From Dehalococcoidales bacterium (GTDB lineage Bacteria; Chloroflexota; Dehalococcoidia; Dehalococcoidales; RBG-16-60-22), in contig JADHXF010000011.1 of the NCBI GenBank assembly GCA_016783105.1, forward strand, positions 1 through 33,660: a stretch of 33,660 nucleotides of DNA. Reading direction: 5' to 3'. Made by a program: the position numbers and the translations under genes. Below are positions 6,127-14,760 of this stretch, in pieces. The stretch's first letter is position 1, and each line of letters begins with the position of its first letter. Below the pieces are notes generated by a model. That model saw only the letters and a list, made by a program, of their open reading frames with translations. It ran no database searches and was not told the origin of the DNA.

Positions 6127-6212
6127 ATTGGCAGCAGTTCAAGCCATAAATCAGCACATGGCTGAATTGACGCCAAAACTGTTTATCGCAAATAAGAAGG
6201 AGGTATCTGAAT

Positions 6213-7154
6213 ATGCAATACGGTTCCGGTAAATATACCTATGAGCTGGTGGAGGGGTGGGCAAAGCTGCCTGAAGGCACATCATTCCTGGACGCCTGTG
6301 GCATCTGCGTTGATGCGCAGGACAGGGTATATGTGCTGAACAGGAGTGCCGAGCACCCGGTAGCGGTCTTTGACCGTGAGGGCAACTTTCTGACTTCATG
6401 GGGCCGGGGATTGTTTAAACGCGCGCATGGCAGCGGCGTTGGCCCTGATGGCGCCATCTACTGCACCGATGACAGAAACCATACCGTGCGCAAGTTCACC
6501 CCGGAGGGGAAACTGCTCATGACACTGGGCAATGAGGACCGGCCTTCAGATAACGGCTACGTCCACGACGGGTTCGATTTCTTCTGGAGCCTGACGACGA
6601 TTGCCAAAGGTAGCCCGCCGTTTAATCGCCCCACCGGGGTGGCGATAGCAAAATCGGGTACTATTTATGTCGCTGACGGTTATGGCAACGCCCGGGTGCA
6701 CAAGTTCACTGCTGATGGCAAGCTGCTGTTATCATGGGGTGAGCCCGGCTATGCTCCGGGCCATTTCCGGCTGCCACACAGCATATACGTGGACAAGCAG
6801 GAGCGGGTATGGATTCCTGACCGGGAGAACAGCCGTGTCCAGATTTTTGATAGCAACGGGAAACTCCTCGACCAGTGGGAGAACGTTTTCCGCCCCACCG
6901 ATGTCTACATTGACGATGAGGGCGTTGTCTTTGTCTCCGAGCTGTGCCTGCGTTTGAGCGTCTTCAGCCCGGATGGTAAACTGCTGGCACGGTGGGGGAC
7001 GCAGGAGAAGCAAAAGGAGACAGCTTTATTTGTCGCTCCACATGCCATTGCCCTTGATTCCCACGGTGATATCTACGTTGGGGAGGTCGCCATGACCTAT
7101 GCTAAAGTTGACCGTGGCCCAAGAGTGCTGCAGAAGTTCGCCCGCAAATCATAG
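6213..7154 (+). CDS. NHL-repeat six-bladed beta-propeller protein
   Basis: This encodes 313 residues starting at an ATG with AAGGAGG upstream. Six NHL-type blades can be followed by their repeated pattern (G-x-x-V/I-D-x-x-G-x-x-Y/V-V-x-D ... V-x-x-F-x-x-x-G-K-L-L-x-x-W-G). Examples are GICVDAQDRVYVLNRS, GVGPDGAIYCTDDRN, GVAIAKSGTIYVADGYGN, SIYVDKQERVWIPDREN, DVYIDDEGVVFVSE and AIALDSHGDIYVGE. No signal peptide is visible, so it is likely cytoplasmic. Propellers of this class include peptidylglycine amidating lyase-like and lactonase-like enzymes, but no catalytic set can be assigned here. It is 25 bp upstream of and probably co-transcribed with the hydroxyacid dehydrogenase, which hints at a hydrolase or lyase in the same pathway. 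Confidence 0.8.
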   Translation: MQYGSGKYTYELVEGWAKLPEGTSFLDACGICVDAQDRVYVLNRSAEHPVAVFDREGNFLTSWGRGLFKRAHGSGVGPDGAIYCTDDRNHTVRKFTPEGKLLMTLGNEDRPSDNGYVHDGFDFFWSLTTIAKGSPPFNRPTGVAIAKSGTIYVADGYGNARVHKFTADGKLLLSWGEPGYAPGHFRLPHSIYVDKQERVWIPDRENSRVQIFDSNGKLLDQWENVFRPTDVYIDDEGVVFVSELCLRLSVFSPDGKLLARWGTQEKQKETALFVAPHAIALDSHGDIYVGEVAMTYAKVDRGPRVLQKFARKS

Positions 7155-7179
7155 CTGAAATTGGGAAACAGGAGAGGCA

Positions 7180-8145
7180 ATGACCAGAAAAAAAGTAATT
7201 GTGCCTGAGACTATACACCGTGCCGGACTGGAAATCTTGCGGCAGGAAGCCGATGTCATTGATTTGGCGGAGCAGCGTGGAAAACCTTTGCGCGATTACG
7301 TTGCGGAGGCGCATGCCATCGTCGTCAGGGTGGCCAAAATCGACAAAGAACTGCTGGAACGGGCGGGGAACCTGATGATTATCGCCAAGCACGGCGTCGG
7401 CTATGACAATATAGATGTTGAAGCCGCCACGCAGAAAGGGGTGGTGGTGGTGAATACGCCGCTGGATAACGCCGAATCTGTCGCCGAGCATAATCTGGGC
7501 CTGATGCTCTCTTTGTCTAAAAATATAGCTATCGCTGACAGGGAGCTCAGAGCAGGTAAACTGGCGCCACGGGAGAAATACACCGGAATAGAGCTGAAAG
7601 ATAAAACATTTGGCCTTATCGGCGTGGGCAGAATTGGGTCGACTCTTGCGTGCAAGTGCCAGGCGGCGTTCGATATGAATGTTCTCGTCTATGACCCGTA
7701 CATTTCCAGGGAAAAAGCCGACCAGCTGAGCGTCACCAAAATTGAGAAACTGGATGACGTGCTGAGAGCGGCCGATTACGTGGTCATCTGCGTTCCACTG
7801 ACCGAGGAGACCGCCAACCTCATCGGGGCCAGAGAACTGGGCTTGATGAAGCCTGATGCTTTTCTGGTAAACAGCTCGCGGGGTGGCATTGTTGACGAGC
7901 AGGCGCTTTACGACTGTCTAGCAAAGGGGAAAATCGCCGGGGCGGCCATGGATGTTTACGTCAAAGAGCCGCCGGCTGCGGACCACCCGCTGCTCAGCCT
8001 GGATAACTTTATCGGCACGCCGCACATTGCCGGCAGTACCCGGGAGGCGATGCGGCGGATGGCCGTTACGGTAGCCGAGGAAGTGCTCAGGGTGTTCCAC
8101 GGTGAAAGGCCGAAATTTCCGGTCAACCCTCAGGTACTTGATTAG
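7180..8145 (+). CDS. D-2-hydroxyacid dehydrogenase (phosphoglycerate dehydrogenase-like)
   Basis: This encodes 321 residues, a NAD-dependent oxidoreductase of the D-isomer-specific 2-hydroxyacid dehydrogenase family, interconverting 2-oxoacids and D-2-hydroxyacids. The Rossmann motif GVGRIG is at 148-153, with Asp172 after strand beta-2 favouring NAD. The catalytic triad is present: Arg234 (NSSRGG), Glu263 (VKEPP) and His282 (TPHIAGST). It lacks the C-terminal ACT domain of biosynthetic SerA, so it is probably catabolic or a glyoxylate/hydroxypyruvate-type enzyme. GGAGAGG lies just before the ATG. It ends before a strong terminator and is the second gene of the NHL-propeller operon. Confidence 0.88.
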   Translation: MTRKKVIVPETIHRAGLEILRQEADVIDLAEQRGKPLRDYVAEAHAIVVRVAKIDKELLERAGNLMIIAKHGVGYDNIDVEAATQKGVVVVNTPLDNAESVAEHNLGLMLSLSKNIAIADRELRAGKLAPREKYTGIELKDKTFGLIGVGRIGSTLACKCQAAFDMNVLVYDPYISREKADQLSVTKIEKLDDVLRAADYVVICVPLTEETANLIGARELGLMKPDAFLVNSSRGGIVDEQALYDCLAKGKIAGAAMDVYVKEPPAADHPLLSLDNFIGTPHIAGSTREAMRRMAVTVAEEVLRVFHGERPKFPVNPQVLD

Positions 8146-8162
8146 TCACAGGGGCAATTATC

Positions 8163-8199
8163 AGGGGGAGTGTTTATGGTTGCACTCCCCCTTTTTATT
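8163..8199 (+). terminator. Intrinsic terminator after the hydroxyacid dehydrogenase gene
   Basis: AGGGGGAGTG (8163-8172) pairs perfectly with CACTCCCCCT (8183-8192) around a 10-nt loop, and TTTTATTT follows. It ends the rightward NHL-dehydrogenase operon 18 bp after the stop codon. No T-run follows in the leftward direction. Confidence 0.92.
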
Positions 8200-8224
8200 T
8201 CTGAATCTCTGAAATTAAATCTAC

Positions 8225-8986
8225 TTAAACAATGGTCAGGCCGCCGTCAACCAGGAGCGTCTGGCCGGTAACGTAATCGGATGCGTCCGAAGCCAGGAAC
8301 ACGGCCGCGCCGGCGTAGTCCCTGGGATATGCCTCCCGGCCAATCGGTATGCCTTCAATTATCTTCTTCAGGTCGTCCGGGTTCTCTTCAAAGTATTTCT
8401 GGTTAATTAGCGTCATGGTCACTCCTGGCCCGATGGCATTTATGTTGATATTGTACTGGCTCCACTCCATGGCCAGAGCACGGGTCAGATGGGAAACGCC
8501 GGCCTTGGCGGTAGCATAGACCCCTCGCCCCGATTGCACCACCTGCGACAGGACGGAAGAGATATTGATGATTTTACCCTTTTTCCTCTTAATCATCTCC
8601 CGGCCGACGAGCTGGCAGCAGAGGAAAAGACCCCTGAGGTTGGTATTGAGAATGGTATCCCATTCATCTTCCTCGAAGTCCTCTAACGGCTTTCTTATTA
8701 TCACGGCGGCATTGTTGACCAGGATATCAATCTTTTTATATTCGTTCATCACCTTTTCCACCATGGCGGCAACGGAGGCCTTCTGGCTGACATCGGTGGG
8801 TATGGCTATGATGTTGAATCCCTCTTTTTGTAGTGCTTCCGCTGCTTTCTGTCCCTCGGCGGCGCGTCGGTTGGCGATGACCACGGTGGCGCCGGCACCG
8901 GCAAGGCCCCGGGTTATCCCCAAACCAATGCCCTGATTACCACCGGTAACAATAGCGATTTTCCCCGTCAGGTCAAACATGCTCAT
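8225..8986 (-). CDS. Short-chain dehydrogenase/reductase (SDR), gluconate 5-dehydrogenase-like
   Basis: This encodes 253 residues, a classical SDR length. The cofactor motif is TGGNQGIG (14-21), with Asp65 in TDV, NNAA at 91-94 and active-site Asn115, Ser143/144, Tyr157 and Lys161 (YATAK). The C-terminal LASDASDYVTGQTLLVDGGL is typical of FabG/KduD/gluconate 5-dehydrogenase relatives. Because it lies downstream of an HpaI-type aldolase and a hydroxyacid dehydrogenase on the same strand, a sugar-acid or hydroxyacid oxidoreductase role is more likely than fatty acid synthesis. GGAGG lies upstream of the ATG at 8986; a second ATG two codons later is possible. The exact substrate is unknown. Confidence 0.85.
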   Translation of the reverse strand: MSMFDLTGKIAIVTGGNQGIGLGITRGLAGAGATVVIANRRAAEGQKAAEALQKEGFNIIAIPTDVSQKASVAAMVEKVMNEYKKIDILVNNAAVIIRKPLEDFEEDEWDTILNTNLRGLFLCCQLVGREMIKRKKGKIINISSVLSQVVQSGRGVYATAKAGVSHLTRALAMEWSQYNININAIGPGVTMTLINQKYFEENPDDLKKIIEGIPIGREAYPRDYAGAAVFLASDASDYVTGQTLLVDGGLTIV

Positions 8987-9017
8987 TTTGCTGCCTCCTG
9001 CTGGCGAGATTTTATTC

Positions 9018-10064
9018 TTACCTCATCTCTTCATGGAATCTCTTCAATTTGCTCTGGAATTCCGGCTTATCCCAGACTTCCGGATTGACCAGTGTGGCGG
9101 GCTTTTCGCTGTCAGTCATCTGGCGAATCTGTTTGGCGATTTCCTCCCACATGGTGGTGTAGAACTCGTCGGTCAGGGCGATGGAATGAGGGGTGAGGAT
9201 AACGTTTTCCAGCTTGAACAGAGGATTGTCCGCCGGGGTTGGCTCCTGCTCAAAGACGTCTATGCCGGCACCCTGAATCCAGCCTTCCTTGAGCGCTCTG
9301 ACAAGCGCGGCCTCGTCAATGACCGGACCGCGCGAGGTATTGATGAGATAAGCGGTCTTCTTCATTTTCTTCAATTCCTTTTCCCCGATAAGGTGGCGTG
9401 TCTTTTCGCTCAAGGGGCAGCTAACGTTAACAAAGTCGGCCTGGGCCAGCACGGTGTCCATGTCGGCAAGCTGCACATCGATATCTTTGACCGCATCCTG
9501 AGTGATATAGGGGTCGTGGGCGATATGTTTCATGCCGAAGGGCCTGGCCAGCCGGAACAGATCACGGCCAATATTGCCGACGCCGATTGAGCCCAGCGTC
9601 TTTCCCATGAGTCCGATACCGGGGTACTTTTTCCGGCCTTCGTCCCATTTCCCGGCGCGGGTTACAACGTCCTTGATGCGGAGTCTTGTGGCCAGGGCCA
9701 GCATCAGCGCCATGATGCCGGTGGCCACCGGACGGCGCACTGCCGCCGGGACGATGAAAAGAGCGACCCCGGCATCGGTGCAGGCGGGCACATCCACCAT
9801 ATCGTAACCGACGCCACCGCGGTTGAGGCAAAGAAGTTGCTCGCAGGCCACCAGCGTTTTCCTGGTCCAGTAGGGAGCGAAGGTAATCACCATGTCAAAG
9901 CCTTTAGCCTGTTCGGCGGTAACCTCCGTCAGGTACTCCTGAAATTTATCCCACTCCACGTCCGGTATCTTGTCCAGCACCGACGGCCCGGGTCCGGGAC
10001 TAACCGATTTCCCTTTCTCGTCGAAAAGGTCGCGGGTAACGGCCACTCTGGCTTTTCTGCCCAT
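9018..10064 (-). CDS. D-2-hydroxyacid dehydrogenase, second copy
   Basis: This encodes 348 residues of the D-isomer-specific 2-hydroxyacid dehydrogenase family, clearly different from the protein at 7180-8145. GVGNIG is at 161-166, and the catalytic residues are Arg245 (NTSRGP), Glu274 (EQEP) and His293 (TPHSIA). The N-terminal lid has an unusual extended segment (residues 12-45, FDEKGKSVSPGPGPSVLDK). There is no ACT domain. AGGAGG lies upstream of the ATG. It is the middle gene of the leftward aldolase-dehydrogenase-SDR group, with gaps of 31 and 54 bp, and may reduce or oxidise the aldolase product or substrate. Confidence 0.87.
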   Translation of the reverse strand: MGRKARVAVTRDLFDEKGKSVSPGPGPSVLDKIPDVEWDKFQEYLTEVTAEQAKGFDMVITFAPYWTRKTLVACEQLLCLNRGGVGYDMVDVPACTDAGVALFIVPAAVRRPVATGIMALMLALATRLRIKDVVTRAGKWDEGRKKYPGIGLMGKTLGSIGVGNIGRDLFRLARPFGMKHIAHDPYITQDAVKDIDVQLADMDTVLAQADFVNVSCPLSEKTRHLIGEKELKKMKKTAYLINTSRGPVIDEAALVRALKEGWIQGAGIDVFEQEPTPADNPLFKLENVILTPHSIALTDEFYTTMWEEIAKQIRQMTDSEKPATLVNPEVWDKPEFQSKLKRFHEEMR

Positions 10065-10118
10065 CTTATGATTCCTCCTGCTCTGTGTGGTCTACTGTCA
10101 TAATTTCCATTGAAATTT

Positions 10119-10940
10119 TTAATCTATAAGCGCGCGCGCCTTCTCAATTGCCGGACGCAGCGCTTCCACATTGCCGTTGAGAACGCTGCCGACCAGGAGC
10201 AGGTTATAGCCTGCCTTCGCCCACTTGGCCAGAGTCTCAGGGATAAAGCCCCCGATGCCGGCCACTTTGCCCACTTTCTGGCATATCTGGAGAATCTGTG
10301 TCAGCCTCTCGTTCACGGCGGGCGTGGTAACCACTTCCGTGGCCACGGCTTTAGGGTCCATACCTCCGATGTTTACCGCCAGGTCAAACGGCCCAACAAT
10401 CGTGCCGGTAACGCCTTCCAGGCTCAAGATGCGGTGCAGATTGCTGATGTTTTCCAGGCTCTCCGTCTGGGGGAAAAGCACCGTGTTGTTATTGACGTAA
10501 TCCATGAGAGAGCGAAATGGCACTTTGGTCAGGTCCTGGGAATCAATCAGATACGGGCTCAGACCAATGCCGGTCCCGCGGCGCCCAACGGGAGGGAAAT
10601 ATGACATGTTAACCGCATGGGCGGCTTCTTCCATGGTATTTACCAGGGGCAGCATTAAGCCATTCACACCGGCATCCAGATAACATCTGAAGAAGGCCGC
10701 TTTATCCTCGGTCCGCATTAAAAGGGGCATATCCATATCGCGGCAGACCTGGATATATTCCCAGACCGTCTCCTTGTTAATCAGGCTGTGTTCCGTCTCC
10801 AGCATTACAAAGCCGTCCCCCAGGCCTTTAAGCGCCTTTACCGTTTCCCCCGGGTCGCCTCCCGGCCCGACGAGCTGTCCAAACATCTTCTCCCCGGCCT
10901 GCAGTTTCTTTTTCATGTTAAAGGTTGCGTTCAGTCCCAA
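10119..10940 (-). CDS. HpcH/HpaI-family aldolase
   Basis: This encodes 273 residues related to 4-hydroxy-2-oxoheptanedioate and 2-dehydro-3-deoxyglucarate aldolases, which split or form 2-oxo-acids from pyruvate and an aldehyde with a divalent metal. Visible motifs are LETEHS with His51 as the likely base, Arg76 (LMRTE), DAGVNGLMLPLV (89-100), the YFPPVGRRGTG loop (114-124), a metal-ligand Glu in FPQTESLENI and a metal-ligand Asp in VGPFDLAVNIGG. The start is taken as a TTG at 10940 because AAGGAGG lies 8 nt before it; the next in-frame ATG (10916) is over 30 nt from any ribosome site. It is the first gene of the leftward operon with a hydroxyacid dehydrogenase and an SDR. Its substrate is not determinable from sequence. 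Confidence 0.83.
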   Translation of the reverse strand: MGLNATFNMKKKLQAGEKMFGQLVGPGGDPGETVKALKGLGDGFVMLETEHSLINKETVWEYIQVCRDMDMPLLMRTEDKAAFFRCYLDAGVNGLMLPLVNTMEEAAHAVNMSYFPPVGRRGTGIGLSPYLIDSQDLTKVPFRSLMDYVNNNTVLFPQTESLENISNLHRILSLEGVTGTIVGPFDLAVNIGGMDPKAVATEVVTTPAVNERLTQILQICQKVGKVAGIGGFIPETLAKWAKAGYNLLLVGSVLNGNVEALRPAIEKARALID

Positions 10941-10996
10941 GTTAAAATCCTCCTTGAAAAATATTTAAGCGGGAATAAGTCAACTCACCATCAGCA

Positions 10997-11026
10997 AGGT
11001 TACCCAAACTGCCCACCCCGTGTCAA
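10997..11026 (-). promoter_or_regulatory. Candidate promoter for the aldolase operon
   Basis: On the minus strand TTGACA (11026-11021) is followed after 18 bp by TAACCT (11002-10997). The -35 is perfect and the -10 weak. It lies about 57 bp upstream of the TTG start and is divergent from the cinA promoter. Confidence 0.4.
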
Positions 11027-11070
11027 GGGCGCTCCTATGGAAAGAAGCCGTTGTCGCCCGCTATTTTTAT

Positions 11071-11100
11071 TTGCTGTTTCAGGGTGTTGCTTGGTATAAT
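11071..11100 (+). promoter_or_regulatory. Candidate promoter for cinA
   Basis: TTGCTG (11071-11076) is followed after 18 bp by TATAAT (11095-11100). The -10 is extended (TGGTATAAT), giving a 5' leader of about 33 nt before the cinA ATG. Confidence 0.65.
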
Positions 11101-11140
11101 TGGGTGCGTTTTTGCGCGGAATAACAGTATGAGGAATTAG

Positions 11141-12358
11141 ATGAAAGCGGAAATCATTTCCATCGGCACTGAGCTTCTCCTCGGCGAGATAGTCGATACC
11201 AATACCCCTTATCTGGCCGGTCAGCTGTCCGTGCTTGGCATTGACCTCTATTTCACCTCGGCGGTGGGCGATAACACGGCCCGGTTAAAGGGCGTTCTCA
11301 AGCAGGCTTGGGACCGGTCGGATATCATTCTCACCACCGGGGGCCTCGGCCCAACCCAGGATGACCTCACCCGTGACGCAATTGCCGGGCTCCTGGGCGA
11401 GAAGATGGAAGTGGACCCGCAGTTGAAGCAGGACCTGATTAATTTTTTTGCCCGGCGTGGCCTGGAAATGCCAGCCAGCAATGTCCGGCAGGCAACGCTT
11501 ATCCCTTCCTGCACAACGCTGATAAACCCCCAGGGCACCGCCCCCGGCTGGTGGGTGGAAAAAGAGGGGAAGATAATCGTGGCTATGCCCGGCCCTCCGG
11601 GAGAGATGCAGTACATGTGGGAAAATCAGGTTTTACCCGGATTGCAGAAGAAGACGGGCGCGGTTATCCTGACGCGCATGATAAAGACGTTTGGCACGTC
11701 AGAAGCCAAGGTTGACGAGATGCTGTCTGACCTGACGCCGTCGCCGAATCCAACGCTGGCAACCTATGCCAAGCTCGATGGCATCTATGTCCGCATCGCG
11801 GCGAAGGCAGAAAAAAAAGAAGAAGCACAAAAGATGGTTGATAGTCGCGAGGCTGATGTCAGGGCCATTCTGGGTGATATCATCTGGGGAATGGACGATG
11901 ATACACAGGAAGCGGTGGCGGGCAGAGTGCTTCTTGAGAAAGGTCTGTCACTGGCCGTTGCCGAGTCGTTCAGCGGCGGTTTTCTGGCCCATACGCTGGC
12001 CGCAGACGCAAACAGTGCGCGCTATTTCAGGGGCGGGTTGATTGCATCGTCGAGCGAAGTTAAGGTGGCATTGGGCCTGGACCCGAAGCTGGTCAAGGGT
12101 GAAGACAAGGCCGAGGTGGCCAGGGCAATGGCGGTCCTGGCCCGCCAGAAACTGGATGCCACGGTTGGCATCGGTATCGAGGGTGAAGGGCACTCCGAAC
12201 CGGAGAGCGGTATGGTGGCGGGCACGGTATTTATTGCTATTGACAGCGACAAGGCCGGTTTGCACGCTGTGCAGAGCTATTCCGGACGACTCTACCAGAT
12301 GAAGCGGAGAGCGGCTTACTACGCGCTCTTTGATTTGGTTAAGTTATTAAAGGCATAA
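11141..12358 (+). CDS. cinA: CinA family protein (nicotinamide-nucleotide amidohydrolase type)
   Basis: This encodes 405 residues with two domains. Residues about 1-170 are the MoCF/COG1058 domain, with IISIGTELLLGEIVDTN and ILTTGGLGPTQDDLTRD. Residues about 250-405 are the CinA C-terminal domain, which deamidates NMN in pyridine nucleotide salvage. The C-terminal domain is divergent: the usual AES-C-TGG is AESFSGG (catalytic Ser kept), and the TGIAGP loop is GIGIEGEG. Amidase activity is therefore uncertain, while the N-terminal ADP-ribose-type pyrophosphatase domain looks intact. GAGGAATTAG precedes the ATG. It has its own promoter and is followed by another promoter, so it is probably monocistronic. 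Confidence 0.9.
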   Translation: MKAEIISIGTELLLGEIVDTNTPYLAGQLSVLGIDLYFTSAVGDNTARLKGVLKQAWDRSDIILTTGGLGPTQDDLTRDAIAGLLGEKMEVDPQLKQDLINFFARRGLEMPASNVRQATLIPSCTTLINPQGTAPGWWVEKEGKIIVAMPGPPGEMQYMWENQVLPGLQKKTGAVILTRMIKTFGTSEAKVDEMLSDLTPSPNPTLATYAKLDGIYVRIAAKAEKKEEAQKMVDSREADVRAILGDIIWGMDDDTQEAVAGRVLLEKGLSLAVAESFSGGFLAHTLAADANSARYFRGGLIASSSEVKVALGLDPKLVKGEDKAEVARAMAVLARQKLDATVGIGIEGEGHSEPESGMVAGTVFIAIDSDKAGLHAVQSYSGRLYQMKRRAAYYALFDLVKLLKA

Positions 12359-12407
12359 GACCCTGTGTTGCCTGCATCCCGTCATGTGTCATACTGATTG
12401 CTTTCGC

Positions 12408-12436
12408 TTGCCCTCGAAAAATGGCTGGCGTATAAT
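12408..12436 (+). promoter_or_regulatory. Promoter of the dehydrogenase-DUF1537-PdxA operon
   Basis: TTGCCC (12408-12413) and TATAAT (12431-12436) are separated by 17 bp. The start codon of the alcohol dehydrogenase gene is 36 bp downstream with AAAGGAGG in between. Confidence 0.7.
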
Positions 12437-12471
12437 CAGAATATCGATGTAAAGGAGGCAGACCGAGCACT

Positions 12472-13503
12472 ATGAAAGCAGTCGTTAAAGAAAAAGCAGC
12501 TCCCGGGGCCAAACTCCTGGATGTTGATGTGCCGGAACCGGGACCACGAGATGTCCTCATCAAGGTAAAAGCCGCCGCCATCTGCGGCACGGATATCCAT
12601 ATCATGGAGTGGACACCCTACGCCCAGGCCAGAATCAAACCGCCGATGATTTTCGGTCACGAATGCAGCGGCGAGGTGGTTAAAGTCGGCAATCAGGTAA
12701 CTGATTTCGCGGTGGGCGACCTGGTGGCGGTGGAGACCCATATCCCGGACGAGGCCTGTTTTATGTGCAAGACCGGACTCCAGCATATCTGCGAGAAGAT
12801 GGCAATTATCGGCGTGCATGTTGACGGTGTCTTTGCGGAATACGCTAAAATCCCGGCTGTTTGCTGCTGGAAGCTCGCCAAGGACACCAATCCTGACTTG
12901 GGGGCTATCCTGGAACCGTGGGGGGTGGCGGTTAACGGCATCCTAAAAGGGGAGGTCAATAACCGCAGCGTGGCGGTATTCGGCTGCGGACCTATCGGGC
13001 TCATGGGGCTTGGCTCCATAAATGCCTGGGGTGCCAGCAAGATTTTTGCCGTCGAGCCTTCGGAGACGAGACTTGGTATGGTTCCCCAGTTTGCCCCCGA
13101 TGCCGTTCTGCTCAATCCGGCCAAGCAAGATGCGGTCAAGGCTATCCTTGACGCCACCGGCGGGCGGGGTGTTGATGTCGCTATCGATATCAGCGGCAAT
13201 GCCAAGGGAATTCAGGGGGCGTTCAAGGTCGTGCGGCGAGCGGGCAGAGTCAGCCTGGTGGGACTGCCGGGCGCACCGGTAGAGCTGGACATAACCGCGG
13301 ATATCATCTACAAGGAAACCAGGGTCTTCGGCAGCACCGGACGGATGATGTGGCATACCTGGTACGAGATGCAGAACCTGATGGATTCGGGGAAATTTGA
13401 CCCGATGCCGGTCATCACACACCGCATGCCGCTGGCGGACTTTGCCAAGGGAATTGAATTGGCCCAGGGTGGTAAAGCGGGCAAGATTCTGCTTTACCCT
13501 TAA
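12472..13503 (+). CDS. Zinc-dependent alcohol dehydrogenase, threonine dehydrogenase/sorbitol dehydrogenase-like
   Basis: This encodes 343 residues of the medium-chain dehydrogenase family. Catalytic zinc ligands are Cys38 (ICGTDIH), His63-Glu64 (FGHEC) and Glu148 (ILEPWGVAV). The NAD site GCGPIG is at 171-176. The structural-zinc loop has only three of four Cys: Cys96, Cys99 and Cys107, with the first position replaced by Asp93. It resembles L-threonine 3-dehydrogenase in length and the CGTDIH region. As the first gene of an operon with a DUF1537 kinase and two PdxA-like dehydrogenases, it may oxidise a four-carbon polyol or acid sugar rather than threonine. AAAGGAGG lies upstream of the ATG. 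The next gene follows within 16 bp. Confidence 0.86.
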   Translation: MKAVVKEKAAPGAKLLDVDVPEPGPRDVLIKVKAAAICGTDIHIMEWTPYAQARIKPPMIFGHECSGEVVKVGNQVTDFAVGDLVAVETHIPDEACFMCKTGLQHICEKMAIIGVHVDGVFAEYAKIPAVCCWKLAKDTNPDLGAILEPWGVAVNGILKGEVNNRSVAVFGCGPIGLMGLGSINAWGASKIFAVEPSETRLGMVPQFAPDAVLLNPAKQDAVKAILDATGGRGVDVAIDISGNAKGIQGAFKVVRRAGRVSLVGLPGAPVELDITADIIYKETRVFGSTGRMMWHTWYEMQNLMDSGKFDPMPVITHRMPLADFAKGIELAQGGKAGKILLYP

Positions 13504-13518
13504 CTTGAGAGGATGGTA

Positions 13519-14760
13519 GTGACGGCACGGAAGCTGGGCATCGTGGCTGACGACCTGACCGGAGCCATGGACAGCAGCGGTTATTTTGCCAGTCTGGGGT
13601 TCAGCACGGTAGTGGTTCTTGACCCGAATTTTTCCTGCGATGCCACGGTAATGGTTATTACCACCAACAGCCGCGCTGAAGACCCGAAGGTTGCCCGCGA
13701 ACGGGTACGGCAGGCGATGCATGGTATGGCGGGAAGGGTAGTATACAAGAAAATAGACTCCACGCTCAGGGGTAACATCGGGGAGGAGTTGCAGGTAGCC
13801 GTGGCGGCAATGGCCAGCCAGAAGGTGGTGGTGGCACCGGCTTTCCCGGCGGTGGGACGGACTACAGTGGACGGAGTCCTTCTGGTCAATGGAGTGCCGG
13901 TGGCGGAAACCCAGTTTGCCCACGACCCGATATCACCGGTAAAGGAATCCAGTATTCCCCGCCTGCTTGAGCAATCCATGCACTGTAAAGTTGGCCGTGT
14001 TTCCATTGATGAGATTGAGGCCGGGCCAGAAGCTCTCCAACAGGCCATCAGCAATAAACCTGAGAATGTCGTGGTCTGCGATGTGATGGAGGTGTCTCAT
14101 CTCAGCGGTATTGCCCGGGCGGCAGCGCTGGCCGGGGGGCAATGGTTACTCTGCGGGTCCGGTGGCCTGGCGCGAGAACTGCACCTGCTTATCGCCGACG
14201 TACCCAGAACGGAGAAGGAGCAGACAAAGAGAAAACCGGTCGGGCCGGCGCTGGTGGTGGTGGGCACACGCAACCAGGTAGCGGCCAGCCAGTTGCTCAA
14301 AGCGCATGACCAGCTGGGCATTCCCGTGCTGAACCTGGAAGCGGAAAAACTGAATAAAGAGGGAATCCTCTCGGGCAAGCCTGAAAGCGTATTGAAGGAA
14401 GCTGACACCCTGATAGGTGAAGGGAAAGGGATAGCCATTTCGTCGACTTTTTCCCGGTATGTACCGGCTCTGAAACAATCGATGCCAGGAATTATGGCGG
14501 AGATAGTGGCTGGCATTCTGGCGTCTCACCAATTTGCCGGCCTGTTTCTCTCCGGTGGCGATATCGCCGTGGAGGTCTGCCGCCGGCTGCAAGTATCGGC
14601 CATCCAGGTTCACGGCGAGGTTGAGCCCGGTGTCCCGGCGGGCGAGCTGATTGGTGGACAACATCCGGCGATGAGGGTGGTCACCAAGGCGGGGGGATTT
14701 GGTACAGAGGAGGCAATGGTGAAGTCAATATTCTATCTGGAGCGAGGTAATGTGCCATGA
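13519..14760 (+). CDS. Four-carbon acid-sugar kinase (DUF1537 family)
   Basis: This encodes 413 residues, full length. DUF1537 proteins are ATP-dependent kinases of threonate, erythronate or related acid sugars (established for OtnK/DtnK). The N-terminal domain starts KLGIVADDLTGAMDSSGYFA and contains the KKIDSTLRGNIGEE stretch. The C-terminal nucleotide domain has LFLSGGDIAVEVCRRL and the closing GEVEPGVPAGELIGG with TKAGGFGTEEAM. I use the GTG at 13519 because GAGAGG abuts the ATG at 13513 with no spacing but lies 6 nt before the GTG; the difference is two residues. Its stop overlaps the next ATG (ATGA), so it is coupled to the PdxA-like gene, whose relatives act on the phosphorylated product. 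Confidence 0.88.
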   Translation: MTARKLGIVADDLTGAMDSSGYFASLGFSTVVVLDPNFSCDATVMVITTNSRAEDPKVARERVRQAMHGMAGRVVYKKIDSTLRGNIGEELQVAVAAMASQKVVVAPAFPAVGRTTVDGVLLVNGVPVAETQFAHDPISPVKESSIPRLLEQSMHCKVGRVSIDEIEAGPEALQQAISNKPENVVVCDVMEVSHLSGIARAAALAGGQWLLCGSGGLARELHLLIADVPRTEKEQTKRKPVGPALVVVGTRNQVAASQLLKAHDQLGIPVLNLEAEKLNKEGILSGKPESVLKEADTLIGEGKGIAISSTFSRYVPALKQSMPGIMAEIVAGILASHQFAGLFLSGGDIAVEVCRRLQVSAIQVHGEVEPGVPAGELIGGQHPAMRVVTKAGGFGTEEAMVKSIFYLERGNVP

